Assembly (NCBI GenBank): GCA_958299035.1
Contig: CATQJL010000112.1
Coordinates: 59,441,823-59,505,822 of the forward strand
Direction: 5' to 3'
DNA: 64,000 nucleotides
Origin: Cylicocyclus nassatus
Taxonomy: Eukaryota; Nematoda; Chromadorea; Rhabditida; Strongylidae
Part shown: positions 1-10,915 of the stretch, piece after piece
Layout: every line of letters starts with the position of its first letter
Numbering within the stretch: the first letter of the stretch is position 1
Position numbers and translations under genes: made by a program
The notes under the pieces: generated by a model
The model's input: the letters and a program-made list of their open reading frames with translations, nothing else
Told to the model about the DNA's origin: nothing
The model's database searches: none

Positions 1-95
1 CAAAATCGATTTCTTGTCCAAACACTGCCTTCAAACCAATGTGCTCTGCCACGGGTTCCAAATAGCAGAGAAGTGAAAGCAGCGAGTGTTTACGA

Positions 96-607
96 CTAGC
101 CGGCTTGTCTAGCGCGGGTCATGCTTCAGGGAAATAGAAGAAAGCCATAATTTGTTCCTCTTTCGTCCCGTCTCATCCGTTTGCTTCGCCTCCCCTCCAA
201 TGTATTGCTATGCATGTCCACTGTCTTGCTCCCTTTGCTGCCTGTGTGCTGCAGAGCCCCCCCCCCCCCGCCCCTTTCTTCTGCATGAGGTTACCTCATA
301 ACGTCTTTGTTTCGAATGACCACATTTTCTTTAAAGCGAAATTAAAATGAGCTTCTCTGCCACTGTTCACGCCAAGATATGCAGTAGGTTTGATAGCAGT
401 TAGCGGTTAATAAGTTCATTTGCATTTCCGGGTGTCAAAAATCGATAATTCAATAAAAGGATCCAGCGCCGCATCGCTTTAAAAAGTAGCCTAAAACCGT
501 CTTCGAGGTCGAAAACATCTGCGTGGAAAGCTTCAGCCCGATCGCTTGAGCGGCTTTTTATAACGCACATACTCCCCAGGACAATTTTTAAGTTTTATGA
601 ATATAGA
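96..607 (-). mobile_element. Short non-autonomous Helitron (left arm, outer)
   Basis: On the minus strand the element begins TCTATATTCATAAAAC (from 607) and ends GCCGGCTAG with T following (96-99). Its length and internal order match the 522-bp Helitron at 9545-10066: both share the AAATTGTC(C/T)TG start, a GAAGCTTTCC-like stretch and a GAAGCTCAT block. The host A before the 5' TC is not evident, so the 5' end is approximate. No Rep/helicase frame is present. Confidence 0.55.
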
Positions 608-674
608 GGTAATGCCTGTTCCTGCTTTTGGTACGTTCTCCTACTAGAAAAGTTTTTAGTGAAAGTGTATTTTT

Positions 675-899
675 GATTAACCAATTTCACGCGTACAAGG
701 CGCCCTTTTTCGATTTTTCAATCAAGCCCCTCAGCCGCTCCAAAGTATTACGGAAAGCGATCCCTATGCCGTACGATTCTCTTAAGCAATAAACAGCACG
801 GCATAGGGTCCTTTGGTTACAAAGCTCTTTGGCGTATTTCGGCTAATCAATTTTGGAAAAAAATTCCCTGCGCCTTGTACGCGTGGAATTAGGGTAATC
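675..899. mobile_element. Foldback MITE with GATTAMCC ends (left arm)
   Basis: Terminal inverted repeats of about 30 bases: GATTAACCAATTTCACGCG at the left and the reverse complement of GATTACCCTAATTCCACGCG at the right, both continuing into TACAAGGCGC. A nested hairpin (CCCTATGCCGTAC ... GCACGGCATAGGG) sits at the centre. There is no coding capacity. The right-arm copy is 41809-42033. Confidence 0.75.
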
Positions 900-1099
900 C
901 TATTTTTTTTTCAAAGAACATCAATCTATTAAACGGGTCCGAAAGTTCGTGCCGTTTTTTAGACCCGTCCTGAAATCGTTCAGAATGATGACAGACAAAC
1001 CTTTTAAGCATTATCCGATGCAGAATTTCTTCCTCTTTCCAACAGTTGTGTACTCGTTGTGACCGTTTCGACGAGTGCTGGGGTAATTGCCGAAAATAA

Positions 1100-1127
1100 A
1101 AATAACCACCTAACAAGGTGGTTATTT
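1100..1127. repeat. Perfect 12-bp hairpin
   Basis: AAATAACCACCT, loop AACA, then AGGTGGTTATTT. It is preserved in the other arm at 41582-41609 with the loop read as TGTT. It may be the end of a small element. The flanks (901-1574) show no gene. Confidence 0.7.
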
Positions 1128-1574
1128 CTAGTTAGTAGTTTTCAAACCTTTTTCAAATCAATTAATTTTTTTGCATTTTTCAGCTCCAAAAAATAATCGG
1201 TTGCTGCAGTGCTCATACAGAACAGAACAGGAGTTTGACACAGGGCCCAGCGGGGGTTGCGCTTTCACAAACTGGATATCACTTTTGGTCCTAAAAGCAA
1301 AGGGGAAGTCGTATTTTGGGGTTTGAAGAAACCAATAAGAAACAAGACTTGCCTCTTTCGATTTAGTGGAGAGCCACAAGACCATAGTTGCTGAGAAGGA
1401 GGTCGCGCATGGCTTTGCGATCAACTCTGCACTCTTCTGAAACTTGCAGTTCAATGAGCTGCAGTTCGTTGGTATTTGAGAACGTTAGATTAGATATTTC
1501 CGGTATGTAGGGCCCCTGGAAGTAACAGTATCCGATGACACCAGTGTAATCAACCAAACTAAAGCTAGGAAGTG

Positions 1575-2113
1575 AGGGTGCCTCCAACCGCGCCGGCAGC
1601 CGCCATCAGCAGCCCGTAACAGCCAGCGGCAGCCGCCAGCAGCCCGTAGCCGCCGCTGGCTGCTTTTGTCATAGAAGCGCAAAATCACCAAATTCTTACT
1701 AATTTGAGTGCGCCCGCCCACGCTTTCCATCTTTCACGCTTCTTTCTTCCTATTGCCGCTAAAGTGCAGTTCCACACTTTACATTACAGAGTTATTTAAG
1801 ATAAGCCCGGCCAAGGATATGATTGACAGAACCATATTTAAAGAATAACCACGAATAAACTTTAGCGAAATATGGTTCAACAGCGAGAGGGAAACTGAGC
1901 ACCAATAGGATAACCAATCTACGGCAACAAGATTTTAACAACAATGGACACAAGTATGACATATGAGATCGAATTGCGACAACAGGAAGGAAAAAGCGTG
2001 GGCGGGCGCACTCAAAGTAGTAAGAATTTGATAATTTTGCGTTTCTATGACAAAAGCGGCCAGCGGCTGCTATGAGCTGCTGGCGGCTGCCGTCGTGGTA
2101 TGAAGGGCACCCT
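1575..2113. mobile_element. Foldback element with AGGGTGCC ends and GC-rich subterminal repeats (left arm)
   Basis: The termini are AGGGTGCCTCC and the reverse complement of AGGGTGCCCTTC. Inside each end is a GCAGCCGCC/GCAGCCCGTAGCC tract, followed by a long arm (GCTTTTGTCATAGAAGCG, AAATTCTTACTA, GAGTGCGCCCGCC). The 539-bp length is identical in both arms. A 148-codon chance frame overlaps it. Between arms that frame differs by eight amino acids and a seven-residue insertion, so it is not under protein selection. Confidence 0.75.
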
Positions 2114-2812
2114 AAGGCAGCATACTCGGGACGAGCACAGTTGACACTGGTAGCACATTGGGTGCCGCACGAACTCTGATTCACGAGAAAGAAAGGCAAC
2201 GGAAACATGCCAGACGCACGTAGAATGTCAAATACCATATTCCGAGGTGTAACATCTATATGTACAAGATTATATAATCACAAACTTGAGTAAACCAATG
2301 AATGTTTACCGATAAACAAACGGTGCGCATACCATCCTTCACCCATCATTGTTCCCGCGCAACCTGGGAGCAACCTGGGGTTGCTCCCTGCTTTCTTTCA
2401 CATAATTTCCCGGATTTCTTTACACAAATGTGGTTTAGCTCAATAGTATTACTACATGTTGAAATCTCCTTCCAAACCCATCAAGGTACCGCTCTGATAC
2501 AGCCCCAAATACTATTCCGTTATGATCGGTCTCGGTAAGCGCGTTCCAATGCAATCGTGCACCTTGCAGAAACGAAGTAAAACTTCGAAAATTTGACTTT
2601 TCGCTAAGCTAATAAAAGATTGCTTCTTCAAATAAGCCATGAGGGTCGGAAAATGACCAGCGATCATATCTCTTTGTGGCGCTTTCTGCAAAAGTTGTTT
2701 CACAAGGAAATTTTTTTCAGTTTTAGCAAGTCCGTCGATTTTGCGTATATTTGTTTTCTTCCGCGTCGTTTTTTTTCTTCCCCTTTCTTTATGCGTTATT
2801 GCAGGCCTGTCT
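2114..2812. other. No recognisable gene or element
   Basis: Intergenic sequence upstream of the coatomer fragment. It contains short open frames with no family resemblance and the local duplication CAACCTGGGAGCAACCTGGG near 2360. The mirror stretch in the right arm shows the same content. Confidence 0.5.
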
Positions 2813-3845
2813 ATGTCATCGGAAGTTGAAAAGTTTTTGACAAGATCGGGTCGAGTGAAAGCGGTGGACCATCATCCCACAGAACCGTGAGTATCGGCAG
2901 CTTTTTATAGTGGAAACGTTCAGATATGGAACTACGAGAGTAAACAGCTTGTGAAAACTCTCAAAGTAGGCTTCTTTTCTTCAGTTTCATTTTTACGTGT
3001 TTTTGTGTCAGGCTCGGCCAGATTTAGCTCATTCTTTCGCGAATACATAGTTGAGCATTGATTGTGTTTTTGGAAAATGGGTCTTGAAAAAGGGCGTTTG
3101 ACGTTTTTGAGCGTTTGTGGCGGTTTGATCGAAGTCTGGCTGGGGCCCTATGATGCTCACTTTGTTTCAATCCAGTGTCTCAAAGTGTTATTTATTGACG
3201 TTTTGGTTGCTGTACAGTCTGTGCCAACACATACTCCCTTAGCGTAGAAAATGCTTTCGCAACGCGAGTGGCTCGCGTGCGGACTTTCAATATAAGTTGT
3301 CAATTTGGTCCAAGCCGTAATCGCGCATGCGGCGAAATTGCAAAGGGGAGTACATGATTGCCCAGAGCATTGATTGCCCAGTAGCCCAGACTTATCTGAT
3401 ATTGTTCAGCAGATTGGACCCAAACTACGTGATGCCATAGTGTTGCGGTTAAAGTAGTCGATCTTTCTTGATGTTTTGACGTTCTTCTTCCTACCATTTC
3501 TATTCGAACGTCTTTTTTCTATTTTACTGGATTTTTTGTTTTTATAGTCTACACTTAATGCATTATGATTGAAATGGCGCACTTATGTGCAATAAATATC
3601 AAATATCAAATTTGACTATCGATTTCTTGACGATTGCCAATCTGTTGTTACTATATAAAAACTCACAATTCTGCATATTTCTCCTCTAACATTTTTTAGG
3701 TATGCGATTTGCCCGTACGTGCTTCCAAGTTTGTTTCGCGGAAGACTTGGATTGTGACCGGGTCGGATGATATGCACCTCAGAATCTTCGACTACAGCAC
3801 TACGCACTTAGTTGACAGATTGGAGGCCCATTCGGACTACCTCAG
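2813..3845 (+). pseudogene. copb-2-like: Coatomer beta-prime (COPI) subunit, N-terminal WD40 fragment, broken (left arm)
   Basis: Two exons of a COPI coat beta-prime subunit, a WD40 protein of Golgi-to-ER vesicles. Exon 1 (2813-2965) starts at an ATG nine bases after a TTGCAG acceptor, a layout that fits nematode trans-splicing. It encodes RSGRVKAVDHHPTEP, then a TGA at 2888-2890 where the family has Trp, then in frame SAAFYSGNVQIWNYESKQL. Intron 1 begins GTAGGC. Exon 2 (3700-3845, acceptor TTTTTTAG) encodes VCDLPVRASKF and then a blade with VTGSDDMHLRIFDY, ending EAHSDYLR at a GTGAGT donor. This follows the order and exon phase expected for copb-2. The remaining roughly 800 residues are not in this window. 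With the nonsense codon and no downstream exons it is a gene fragment, and a working copy must lie elsewhere. Identity was assigned by reading and not by database search. Confidence 0.8.
2966..3699 (+). other. Intron 1 of the coatomer fragment
   Basis: 734-bp interval between GTAGGC and TTTTTTAG. I see no transposon ends or conserved frames in it. Confidence 0.6.
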
Positions 3846-4204
3846 GTGAGTCGAGCTGTGCGATTCATATCAATATGTTACCTGATGTTGAGTTCTTGCA
3901 TTCATCTTTGTGTTTTTGAAATTTTGTTTTTTTGTGTTTTCTTTCTTTCTCGCCTCTACTAAGGTTGTGCGTAATCAGAAGGGTCGGCGAGATTGCGGCC
4001 TTTGCTCACCATTGAGGTTTCGCGGTTTTATCTTTTGTGTGAAACGCTTTTCTCTTCTCCTAATAGAGTTAGCTGATCATCTGAAACGATTTTGTGAAGT
4101 GTAGTCCAACTTTGCGCTTTGTGGCAACCTATAGAGCAAAGGCTGCAACTTGAGTGACATTCGCAAAAACAGGCGAATGATCTTTTTTTTCCATATAGGG
4201 GTAA

Positions 4205-4515
4205 TTTACCGATGTTACCAGTGTTACCCATGTTACAAGTGTTACTCGTGTTACCCGTGTTACCGATGTTACCGATGTTACCATTGTTACCAGTGTTACT
4301 TGTGTTACTAGTAATACTCGTGTTACCCACCAGCCATTGAGATTGCGTTCTAGAATGAGACTGTTGTAATCATCTCACTACTCAGCAGTAATAAAAGCGG
4401 TAAAGTAGTAACACTTAACGGTGTTAACACTGGTAACACGGGAAGCACTGGTAACACTAGTAACAAGGGTAACATGAGTAACGAATAACACTAGTAACAC
4501 TGGTAACATCGGTAA
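4205..4515. repeat. Inverted 9-bp minisatellite, GTTACCNNT units (left arm)
   Basis: 4205-4330 is about a dozen tandem units of GTTACCxxT type; 4419-4515 is the same minisatellite in opposite orientation (GGTAACACx). About 90 bases lie between. The two runs can form a large hairpin. The Asn/Thr/Gly-rich frames across it are a translation of the 9-bp unit, not protein. Confidence 0.88.
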
Positions 4516-5231
4516 ACTCTGACGGATCCCTAATACCTCCACTGTTATGAAGATGTTGAAATGTGTTACGGTCGTTCATCTTTTTTATATATTGTGATTA
4601 TGCACCTTTGGTGAACTAATAAATGAATAGTATGTTTATTTTGTATACTTGGCTGTCAGGGAACTAGGGGGGGGGGAGGGTCAAAAATAAAGTCAAAGGA
4701 AAACCCGTAAAAATTTTGGTAGTCCAAGGGGTTATCGTTTTCAAAAATCTAAAATCCACCCTCCTGCCGGGCCGTGGTTTGACAGACAACGTGTGAAAGC
4801 ATTTTACTATCTGACTCTTGAAAATGCTCTGACGCTACACATCCACCCGTCCTACGTGTTTCAACGTTATCCTTGCTCCACATCCAATGTGAATCTGATG
4901 AAAGACTGTATTTGCATATCATTGAATATAGGTTAATGGAAAACCAATAGTTGATTCCCCATGGGACAGCCGCAGTATGGAAAAAACATGACACTATTTG
5001 ACAAAGCTCTGTAAGACAATAACCTGATTTCAAGAATTGTGAACTACCAAAAGTTGGACACTTTAATCAAAAGTATTGAATTACTCCTCATTCGGACCTT
5101 CGTCGAAAAAAGGCAAGACTTCTTGTTCATCATATAGGAAAAGTAGTTAAAAAGTATATGCAGTTGCTGGAAAAAGAGATAGTGTCGTTTTTTTCGGTTT
5201 TTTATGCTAAGCGTGATATTTTGCTTGACTT

Positions 5232-5700
5232 ACAAGGAAAGGAAGGTTGGTCGAAGTGGCCTTTCATAATGAGATGTAAACTGTCTTACAGAACTTAGAA
5301 CGCTGATCCCAAATCTGCCTTCATTATCTGCTGCGGGCTTCTGGGCGCGGAGTCATGAAGGTTTTTATGAGTAAAATGTTAAATGCAAGATTAGTGTATA
5401 ATTAGTCGTACATTTTTTTACGGCTTAACCAATAGTCGGATCATCACTCGGTGCAACACATGTTTTTGATTCAAATATACCAATTCGCTGCTGCCCCCAT
5501 TTGAACGTCAGGAAAAGGTTATGACTGATTTTATACTGATTTTGCATTTGAATTTTTACTCATAAAAACCTTCATACTCCTCGCCCAGAAGCCTGCAGCA
5601 GATAGGTAAGGTAGATTTGGAGTCAACGTTTCAAGCTCTACAAGATAATGTACATCTCATTCCAAAAGGCCACTTCGACCCCAACCTTCCTTCCCTGGTT
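5232..5700. mobile_element. Foldback MITE with ACAAGGRA ends (left arm)
   Basis: The outer ends are ACAAGGAAAGGAAGGTTGG and the reverse complement of ACCAGGGAAGGAAGGTTGG, each followed by TCGAAGTGGCC. The two halves are long imperfect inverted repeats sharing GAAGGTTTTTATGAGTAAAA and the CTGCTGCGGGCTTCTGGGC block. It is related to 45306-45770. No coding capacity. Confidence 0.75.
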
Positions 5701-6052
5701 AGGCACATAATAAATGAGATTTTCATGATTTGTTTCGAAGACATGTGAAACGCAACTGTATATGTTGTAGCACGCGATTGTATTTGCTAACATGGCCATC
5801 ATTTCACAGTTTTCAGCCATGAAAAAATTACTGCGACGGCATATGATGAATGTTTGCATGCATAAATTACATGCTGATTAAGTAAAATTTGTAGTTTTCA
5901 GGTAGAGATCTTTAATCAATGCTTTCAGATTTTGGCAATGAACTTCATACGGGAAAACGATTTACGCCGACATCCAGTGATCATTTTGCGGAGCATTCTT
6001 TGCTTTGTGTGCGCCCTAGAATAAGAATTGTACGATTTATTACAGCGAAAAC

Positions 6053-6095
6053 TCAAAAATGAAAAGACTTATGGGACAACCTAAGAAATTCTTTT
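6053..6095 (-). mobile_element. Single mariner-type terminal repeat (left arm)
   Basis: Reverse complement of TTAGGTTGTCCCATAAGTC, the same end as the palindromic MITE at 15118-15795. No partner end is visible within 1 kb, so this is a solo or truncated copy. The right arm copy starts near 36659. Confidence 0.55.
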
Positions 6096-6478
6096 CTGCT
6101 TTTCTTAGTTAAAGGCAGCCGATCAATACGCGGCTTTTGACCGTCTCTCATTTCCGACATTAATAACAAGTCGGTACACGACCGACATGCTCCAACGTGT
6201 ACTTTCGCACGAGCTCGTCAAGTTCAAACTATGCTGAATAAATGGATTGCTTATTTACAGTGCATAGTTGAACCTATAACATCACACATTTGAAATATAT
6301 GTATATAGTATCATTCTTTATTATGTGAAAAAAACTTTTGACAAGAAATTTTTGCGTCCTAATACCCGTTCTCGATTTTGAAGGTTTTCAGACCATCATT
6401 AAACCAATGGGGTTGGTTCGGAGCACGAATATTGGAGAGTTCACGTAGTTTTTTAATTTTGCTTGGACTGTTTGAAAC

Positions 6479-6655
6479 TACCGGTTGGCGCAGTGGCAAA
6501 TGCGGTGACTAACGTACGGACGCGGATGTTCGCATGCCTTGTTGGAAGACTTTTCTGCAATCTATGTACAAACTCCTAAAATGTGTATTATATTAGTGAC
6601 CACAACGTGTTTTACCTTTATTGGTGCTTAAAAGTAAAAGAAAGGTTTTTATTGC
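6479..6655 (+). mobile_element. tRNA-derived SINE (left arm, plus strand)
   Basis: The head CCGGTTGGCGCAGTGGCAAA contains an A box (TGGCGCAGTGG, 6486-6496) that fits the RNA polymerase III consensus TRGYNNANNGG. A degenerate B-box region (TGTTCGCATGCC) and then CTTGTTGGAAGAC follow. The tail CCTTTATTGGTGCTTAAAAG is shared with the opposite-strand copy at 7300-7490. The fold is not a full tRNA, so it is a SINE and not a tRNA gene. Confidence 0.6.
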
Positions 6656-6889
6656 AAAGAGCTTCTGTACGCGTGGTGAAGCATCTAATCAGAATAAGAC
6701 TTTATTGTCAAATTTAGCGTACGACATAATACAGTGGAAAAAGCGAGGAAAGTGCGTTCTTAGCCTGTAGTAAGATTTCTGTCACAAATATGATATTTCA
6801 AAACAAATGCTTGCAGCAGAAAAGTTTTTCGCGATAAGAGCATCTCATGAAGGCGGCAACTTCGGTGTAGTTTTCGTCACAGTTCCCTA

Positions 6890-7114
6890 TCATGTTTGAA
6901 GAGAAGAAGAATTGCGGACGTGTTTGGATGGTGATGATAAAGTGTCTTCATCATCACCACTCCATAACGGATCTACTTCGCAATCATCCACGTCAAACTC
7001 TTCCTCGTTGCCAATGTTCAGGTTATTGTAGGAGTATTCGCGCAATATTGCTGCAAAGCTGTCTGCAAACCTGCTCTGCCCTGGACGGCGCGTGCGTGAT
7101 GCGGCAAGCTTCAA
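6890..7114 (-). pseudogene. Acidic exon-like open frame between SINEs (left arm)
   Basis: An open minus-strand frame of about 74 codons ending in TGA. The readable part has SFAAILREYSYNNLNI followed by an acidic run (EEEFDVDDCEVDPLW, then GDDEDTL) and a Ser-rich end. The AGAGCAG|GTTTG sequence at its start could be a 3' splice site, because the frame has no convincing ATG (its first in-frame start-like codon is TTG). In the right arm (near 35640-35855) one extra base shifts the frame upstream and one Asp becomes Asn. The composition looks more like coding than its surroundings, but I recognise no family. It could be a terminal exon fragment or transposase tail. Confidence 0.3.
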
Positions 7115-7299
7115 ATTATTTTAGCAAGCACGTCAACACCAGTTTCGGGAAGAACGTTTTGAATTTTGACCGACTATGACTTTCTCAAAGCCAGGTTTCA
7201 CGTCCAATCTGCTTTTGACGCTCCTTTCGTTCAAAATCTCCATTTTCGCACGTTTCTTGTGCTTTCTCGCACATAGTTTCACTGTATTTGGCGTGCTAT

Positions 7300-7490
7300 T
7301 TTAAAGAAAGATATCATGATGTGCTTTTTGCTTTTAAGCCCCAATAAAGGGGTCAAACACGCTGTGGTCGAGATTATACACATGTTAGGAGTTTGTATAG
7401 AAGTTGCAGAAGAAGTTGTCCAACAAGGAACCCGAGCTTCCATACGTTTGCTAACCAGCACACTTGCCACTACGCTATACCGGTACGACT
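7300..7490 (-). mobile_element. tRNA-derived SINE (left arm, minus strand)
   Basis: On the minus strand it reads CCGGTATAGCGTAGTGGCAA (A box TAGCGTAGTGG), then CGGGTTCCTTGTTGG in B-box position, then a body ending in CCCCTTTATTGGGGCTTAAAA. It is homologous to 6479-6655 and faces it, so the pair can form a hairpin around 6656-7299. Confidence 0.6.
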
Positions 7491-8504
7491 AATTGCAGAA
7501 TGGCAATCGTATTTGATCAAGGCGCGCTTCGTCTCCTGCGGAAAAACGTCCAAAGGCCCCTCCCAAAGTTGTTCTGCAGCTAGCAAGGGTGGTCTTGGAA
7601 ATACGTTTCGTTTTAAGGACGTGTTACACCACCCATCTCATCTCAAACGGGCACTGCGATTTGTGACATTTCCCTTGTGAGTGAACTTCCACAAAACATA
7701 AGACAAGGTAAGACGAGCAACTCTTGGAAGTCAGTATACTCAACCCATTTACGCTGCTAGGTGAATTTGCTGCTGCCGATTTTACCCCAAAAAAGAATTT
7801 TTCCGCTTCAAAAGTAACTTTTCCAGTGAGACTTGGACAATCATCTTGTTTAGAGCTCTATCTCGCACAAAACGTCAAAATTTCCAGTTTTGATGGTCGC
7901 TGCTCTTACAATACACCACTTGAAGAAGTATTTTAAATCACCCTCAATCCTTATAAAAGTTATGTCTTCAATAGCAGACACCTAAACATGAAAGGTATTC
8001 AACTCGAATTGGCCTACCTCAGCAAGGTGCATATTATACTGACCGCTTTGAAATGCTGATTACAATTATGTATTCCTTATATGCTTAGCGATTCATTGAA
8101 CAAAATTAGGGAGCAAATGAAACCGAATTTGGTTGCCTATTGCAGAACTAAGGAAGCAGAGCAACTTCAAAACTATTACCATTAATTTTTTCATGTACAA
8201 TAAATATATTTCAGAAATTTATGCATGTAACTCTGAAACAAATAGCATGTATAACATTTAGGTAACATAGACAGTCCCTGACCATGCAATTTACAAGCAG
8301 GAAAATGCCTTTAACTTTGTTCAGTATACCGTTGAGCAGATGGAAGATTGCCTTGGGAACAGCACCAGAAGAGCATTCGATTGGTATACATCTTGATAAA
8401 GTCTACTTCGAATAAATACCCCTTTTAGACTTTCGGGAAAATTTAAATGCATTTTGTATTGCAAAAAAGTGAGCAAAGGCTGAACGTTTCGAGAAATAAA
8501 TAAT
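7491..8504. other. No recognisable gene
   Basis: Short open frames only, with no transposon ends found. The right-arm counterpart is 34218-35254. Frames in the two arms are interrupted at different places. Confidence 0.45.
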
Positions 8505-8997
8505 CTTTTTTCAGGAGTATAAGGCGCATTTTTGTGCACCACGCCCGAGCAGTTTCGCGACGACGCGGGCTATGTGCGACTCCGCAATGTTAGCGGGGCA
8601 CCAACTTTTAGTAACAGTTTTATGCATTGGTCCTGTGTTGAATCTTTTGTGATCATGAGTTGTCAGACAAATCAGTCTTCTCTATCATTAATTCTATTCC
8701 GTTAAACAAAAATTTTACACTAGAACACGCGCACTGTTATCATTTAAAGCTTACCCAATATCTTTCACTGAGTTCGTTTACGTCCGTCTACATAGTCAAA
8801 ATGTCGCTGAACTTTTCCGAAACTTGAAAGCACTGACATCATGACTCTGAAGTGCCCATTTAGCAATCTCCAGGTAAAGTATAGATAAGTAGACCGTTGA
8901 AGTAGAGCTAAATCTCTAAAGCTAGAGTGCAACTTTCGCCTTAACGTTCGCGCGGCAGCTGCGCCTTATACATGAGTGAGCCTTATACTCCGGAAAA
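8505..8997. mobile_element. Foldback MITE ending CCGGAGTATAAGGC (left arm)
   Basis: The terminal repeats are TCAGGAGTATAAGGCGCA (8511-8528) and the reverse complement of TTTTCCGGAGTATAAGGC (8980-8997). The right end carries a second GCGCCTTATA half just inside. There is no coding capacity. The right-arm copy is 33732-34217. Confidence 0.6.
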
Positions 8998-9544
8998 TAG
9001 GGTAATCGTTTCTCAAACAAGAGCTTGACAACTTGCTGGCGTGAACTTAGAGGAAGGATCCATCTCATATAGTCCACCAGACTTTCATCAACATAATGGA
9101 TCGAGTAACCATCAAAGGCTTTTTGAGACCAATTCGAAGTTTTTTGAAGCAGGATAGCGAGGAAAGTTTATGGTCCAGTAAAATATCAAGTTCTTGCTTT
9201 ATTTCACAAAAAGAAGTGGGGGCTGTGTTATCATTTTTTATCAGCAGTCAATTTTTCTTTCTTGTATTCGCTTGAGCATACATTCGCTCAATGAACATTT
9301 GCACTGATGACGCGCAAATGTGTTCCAAACAGGATTTCATAGTTACAGTAAATTTGTTTTAAACAACATTAAAATAGGACAAAAAGTTCAGAAAAATAAT
9401 GGCATAGGTATCGAGAAGTAAAGATCAAACACCGGAAAAGATACAAAACGTAGAGTCAGCCACTTCGTGGATTACTAATTTTTTCTAAAGTAAGCATATT
9501 TTGATGGCTCCAAACGAAGAAAATAGATGGCGATTATTCAGTTA

Positions 9545-10066
9545 CTAGTTGACGTACCCGGCCCGCTCGGACCGTGGTCTGAACACTTGATGCCGCGGAC
9601 GGTACAAAATCGTTACCAAAGTGTCCAACTTACCCTTCCCAAGTTTCCAACCTTCTACTCTTTTTTGCCCCTCGGCAAGTTCTTTTTTCTTCTTTCTTGC
9701 ACCTGTTCCAGATCTGCGCCTACGGTTCTTCTGACTCATGCGTTGACTTGTCCTTTATCCTGGCTGCATCGCTTTGCAACACCGCATCCTCTTCACCGCG
9801 GAATGAGAATGAGCTTCACCACCCGTGCTTACACGAATATCCGAGAATCCTTGGGAACATGATGAGCTTCCAATTTCATATTTGAGTAAACAAATCAATA
9901 AATCGATGGAAGGACTCAGCCAATTTTATGAAAAGTAGCTTAAAACCGTCTCCGGAGTCGGAAACATCTGTGTGCAAACTTTCATCCCAGTCAGTTGAGC
10001 GGCGCGCAATTCTGTAACGCATACCCTCCAAACAGACAATTTTTGGGTTTTATATAGATAGAGAGA
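9545..10066 (-). mobile_element. 522-bp non-autonomous Helitron with exon-like cargo (left arm)
   Basis: On the minus strand it begins TCTCTCTATCTATATAAAAC directly after a host A and ends GGTACGTCAACTAG followed by host T. These are canonical Helitron features: 5' TC, 3' CTAG, insertion between A and T, and a GC-rich block just before the end. Near the 3' end the minus strand has a Lys/Arg-rich open stretch (KNRRRRSGTGARKKKKELAE, then RVEGWKLGKG) stopping at a GTAAG donor-like site, which could be a captured host exon. No replicase or helicase is present. Confidence 0.8.
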
Positions 10067-10770
10067 TAAGATGAGCATTTATTATCCAGCAAATCGTAAC
10101 AGGCAAGGATTGGAGAAAAATTTCTCTGAACTATCGTCCACTGTGCATCCAGTGCACAACATACCATATCCAAAAAACAACATATTGCATAACATATCTC
10201 ACCATCTTTTCCGCAGTTCTGCAAATAATCAAGTTACATAGGTAAGTCGCACCGTCATTGCAAGCTATAACAAATGCTTAACCATAGATAAAAGGGCTGA
10301 TTGAGGGCATGGTGAAAGCGTCAGGAGCTTCGCTCGCTCTTAGGAAAGAACACAAGATTTTCGAAGTAGATTTCAGTAGCTGCGCAATTTGCCGATACTC
10401 TAATTGTCCACATCCTGCGCTCACTAAATGTGCAAAGGTTAAGGCATTCTATCAATCTATATAATTGTACAGATTACGCATTTCCGGCCTGCCTTGTTGG
10501 ACTTGAAGGGTAAAAGGCGAAAAACAAACTCAACTGAACTCGCGTGAGGTACATATGGCCAATGCCTTACATGAGCCAAAACTATGACCTTCTTTACTTG
10601 TACATGACTAGTGAACCAATAATCCTAAACTGCTAGATGCATCCGTGGTTGCATCTGCGTGTTTCGGGACCACATTGCGGTTCCCGCTATCTGAGTTTTT
10701 TGAATTGTAGCTACGATTCTTTAAATATTAGATTGTACGTTTCTTTATATATTAGATGGAAAAAATTTCT

Positions 10771-10915
10771 GGGGAGACGGTCTTTTCGCATGGACGGTCT
10801 CCAGTTCCACTCTGAATGTGACTTGCCTCAACACATCACGCAGCAAATCGTGTCGCGCGCGGTCCTGTGTGGAAACCATTACGTTCGTGTGAGTTGCCCT
10901 ACACCCAATTTCTGA
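10771..10915 (+). repeat. Dispersed repeat with GGAGACGGTC and GTGAGTTGCCCTACAC blocks
   Basis: Contains GGAGACGGTCTTTTCGCA, AGTGTGACTTGCCTCAACAC-like and CACATCACGCAGCAAATCG blocks. The same blocks occur inverted at 21354-21580 (GTGTAGGACGATTCGCACG ... AAAAGACCGTCTC) and in part at 14650-14725. Its right-arm copy is near 31825-31975. It is probably a MITE family, but I could not define its target duplications. Confidence 0.5.

Noticed and set aside
1792..2238. 148-codon minus-strand frame with a right-arm partner of 155 codons
   Set aside because: It overlaps a foldback MITE, and the arm copies differ by eight replacements and a seven-residue insertion, with no sign of protein constraint.
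4028..4330. Asn/Thr/Gly repeat protein
   Set aside because: It is the translation of the 9-bp minisatellite; the unit length is a multiple of three, so the frame stays open by default.
9527..9862. 111-codon plus-strand frame repeated in the right arm
   Set aside because: It lies antisense across a Helitron; the opposite strand holds the more plausible Lys-rich exon-like stretch.
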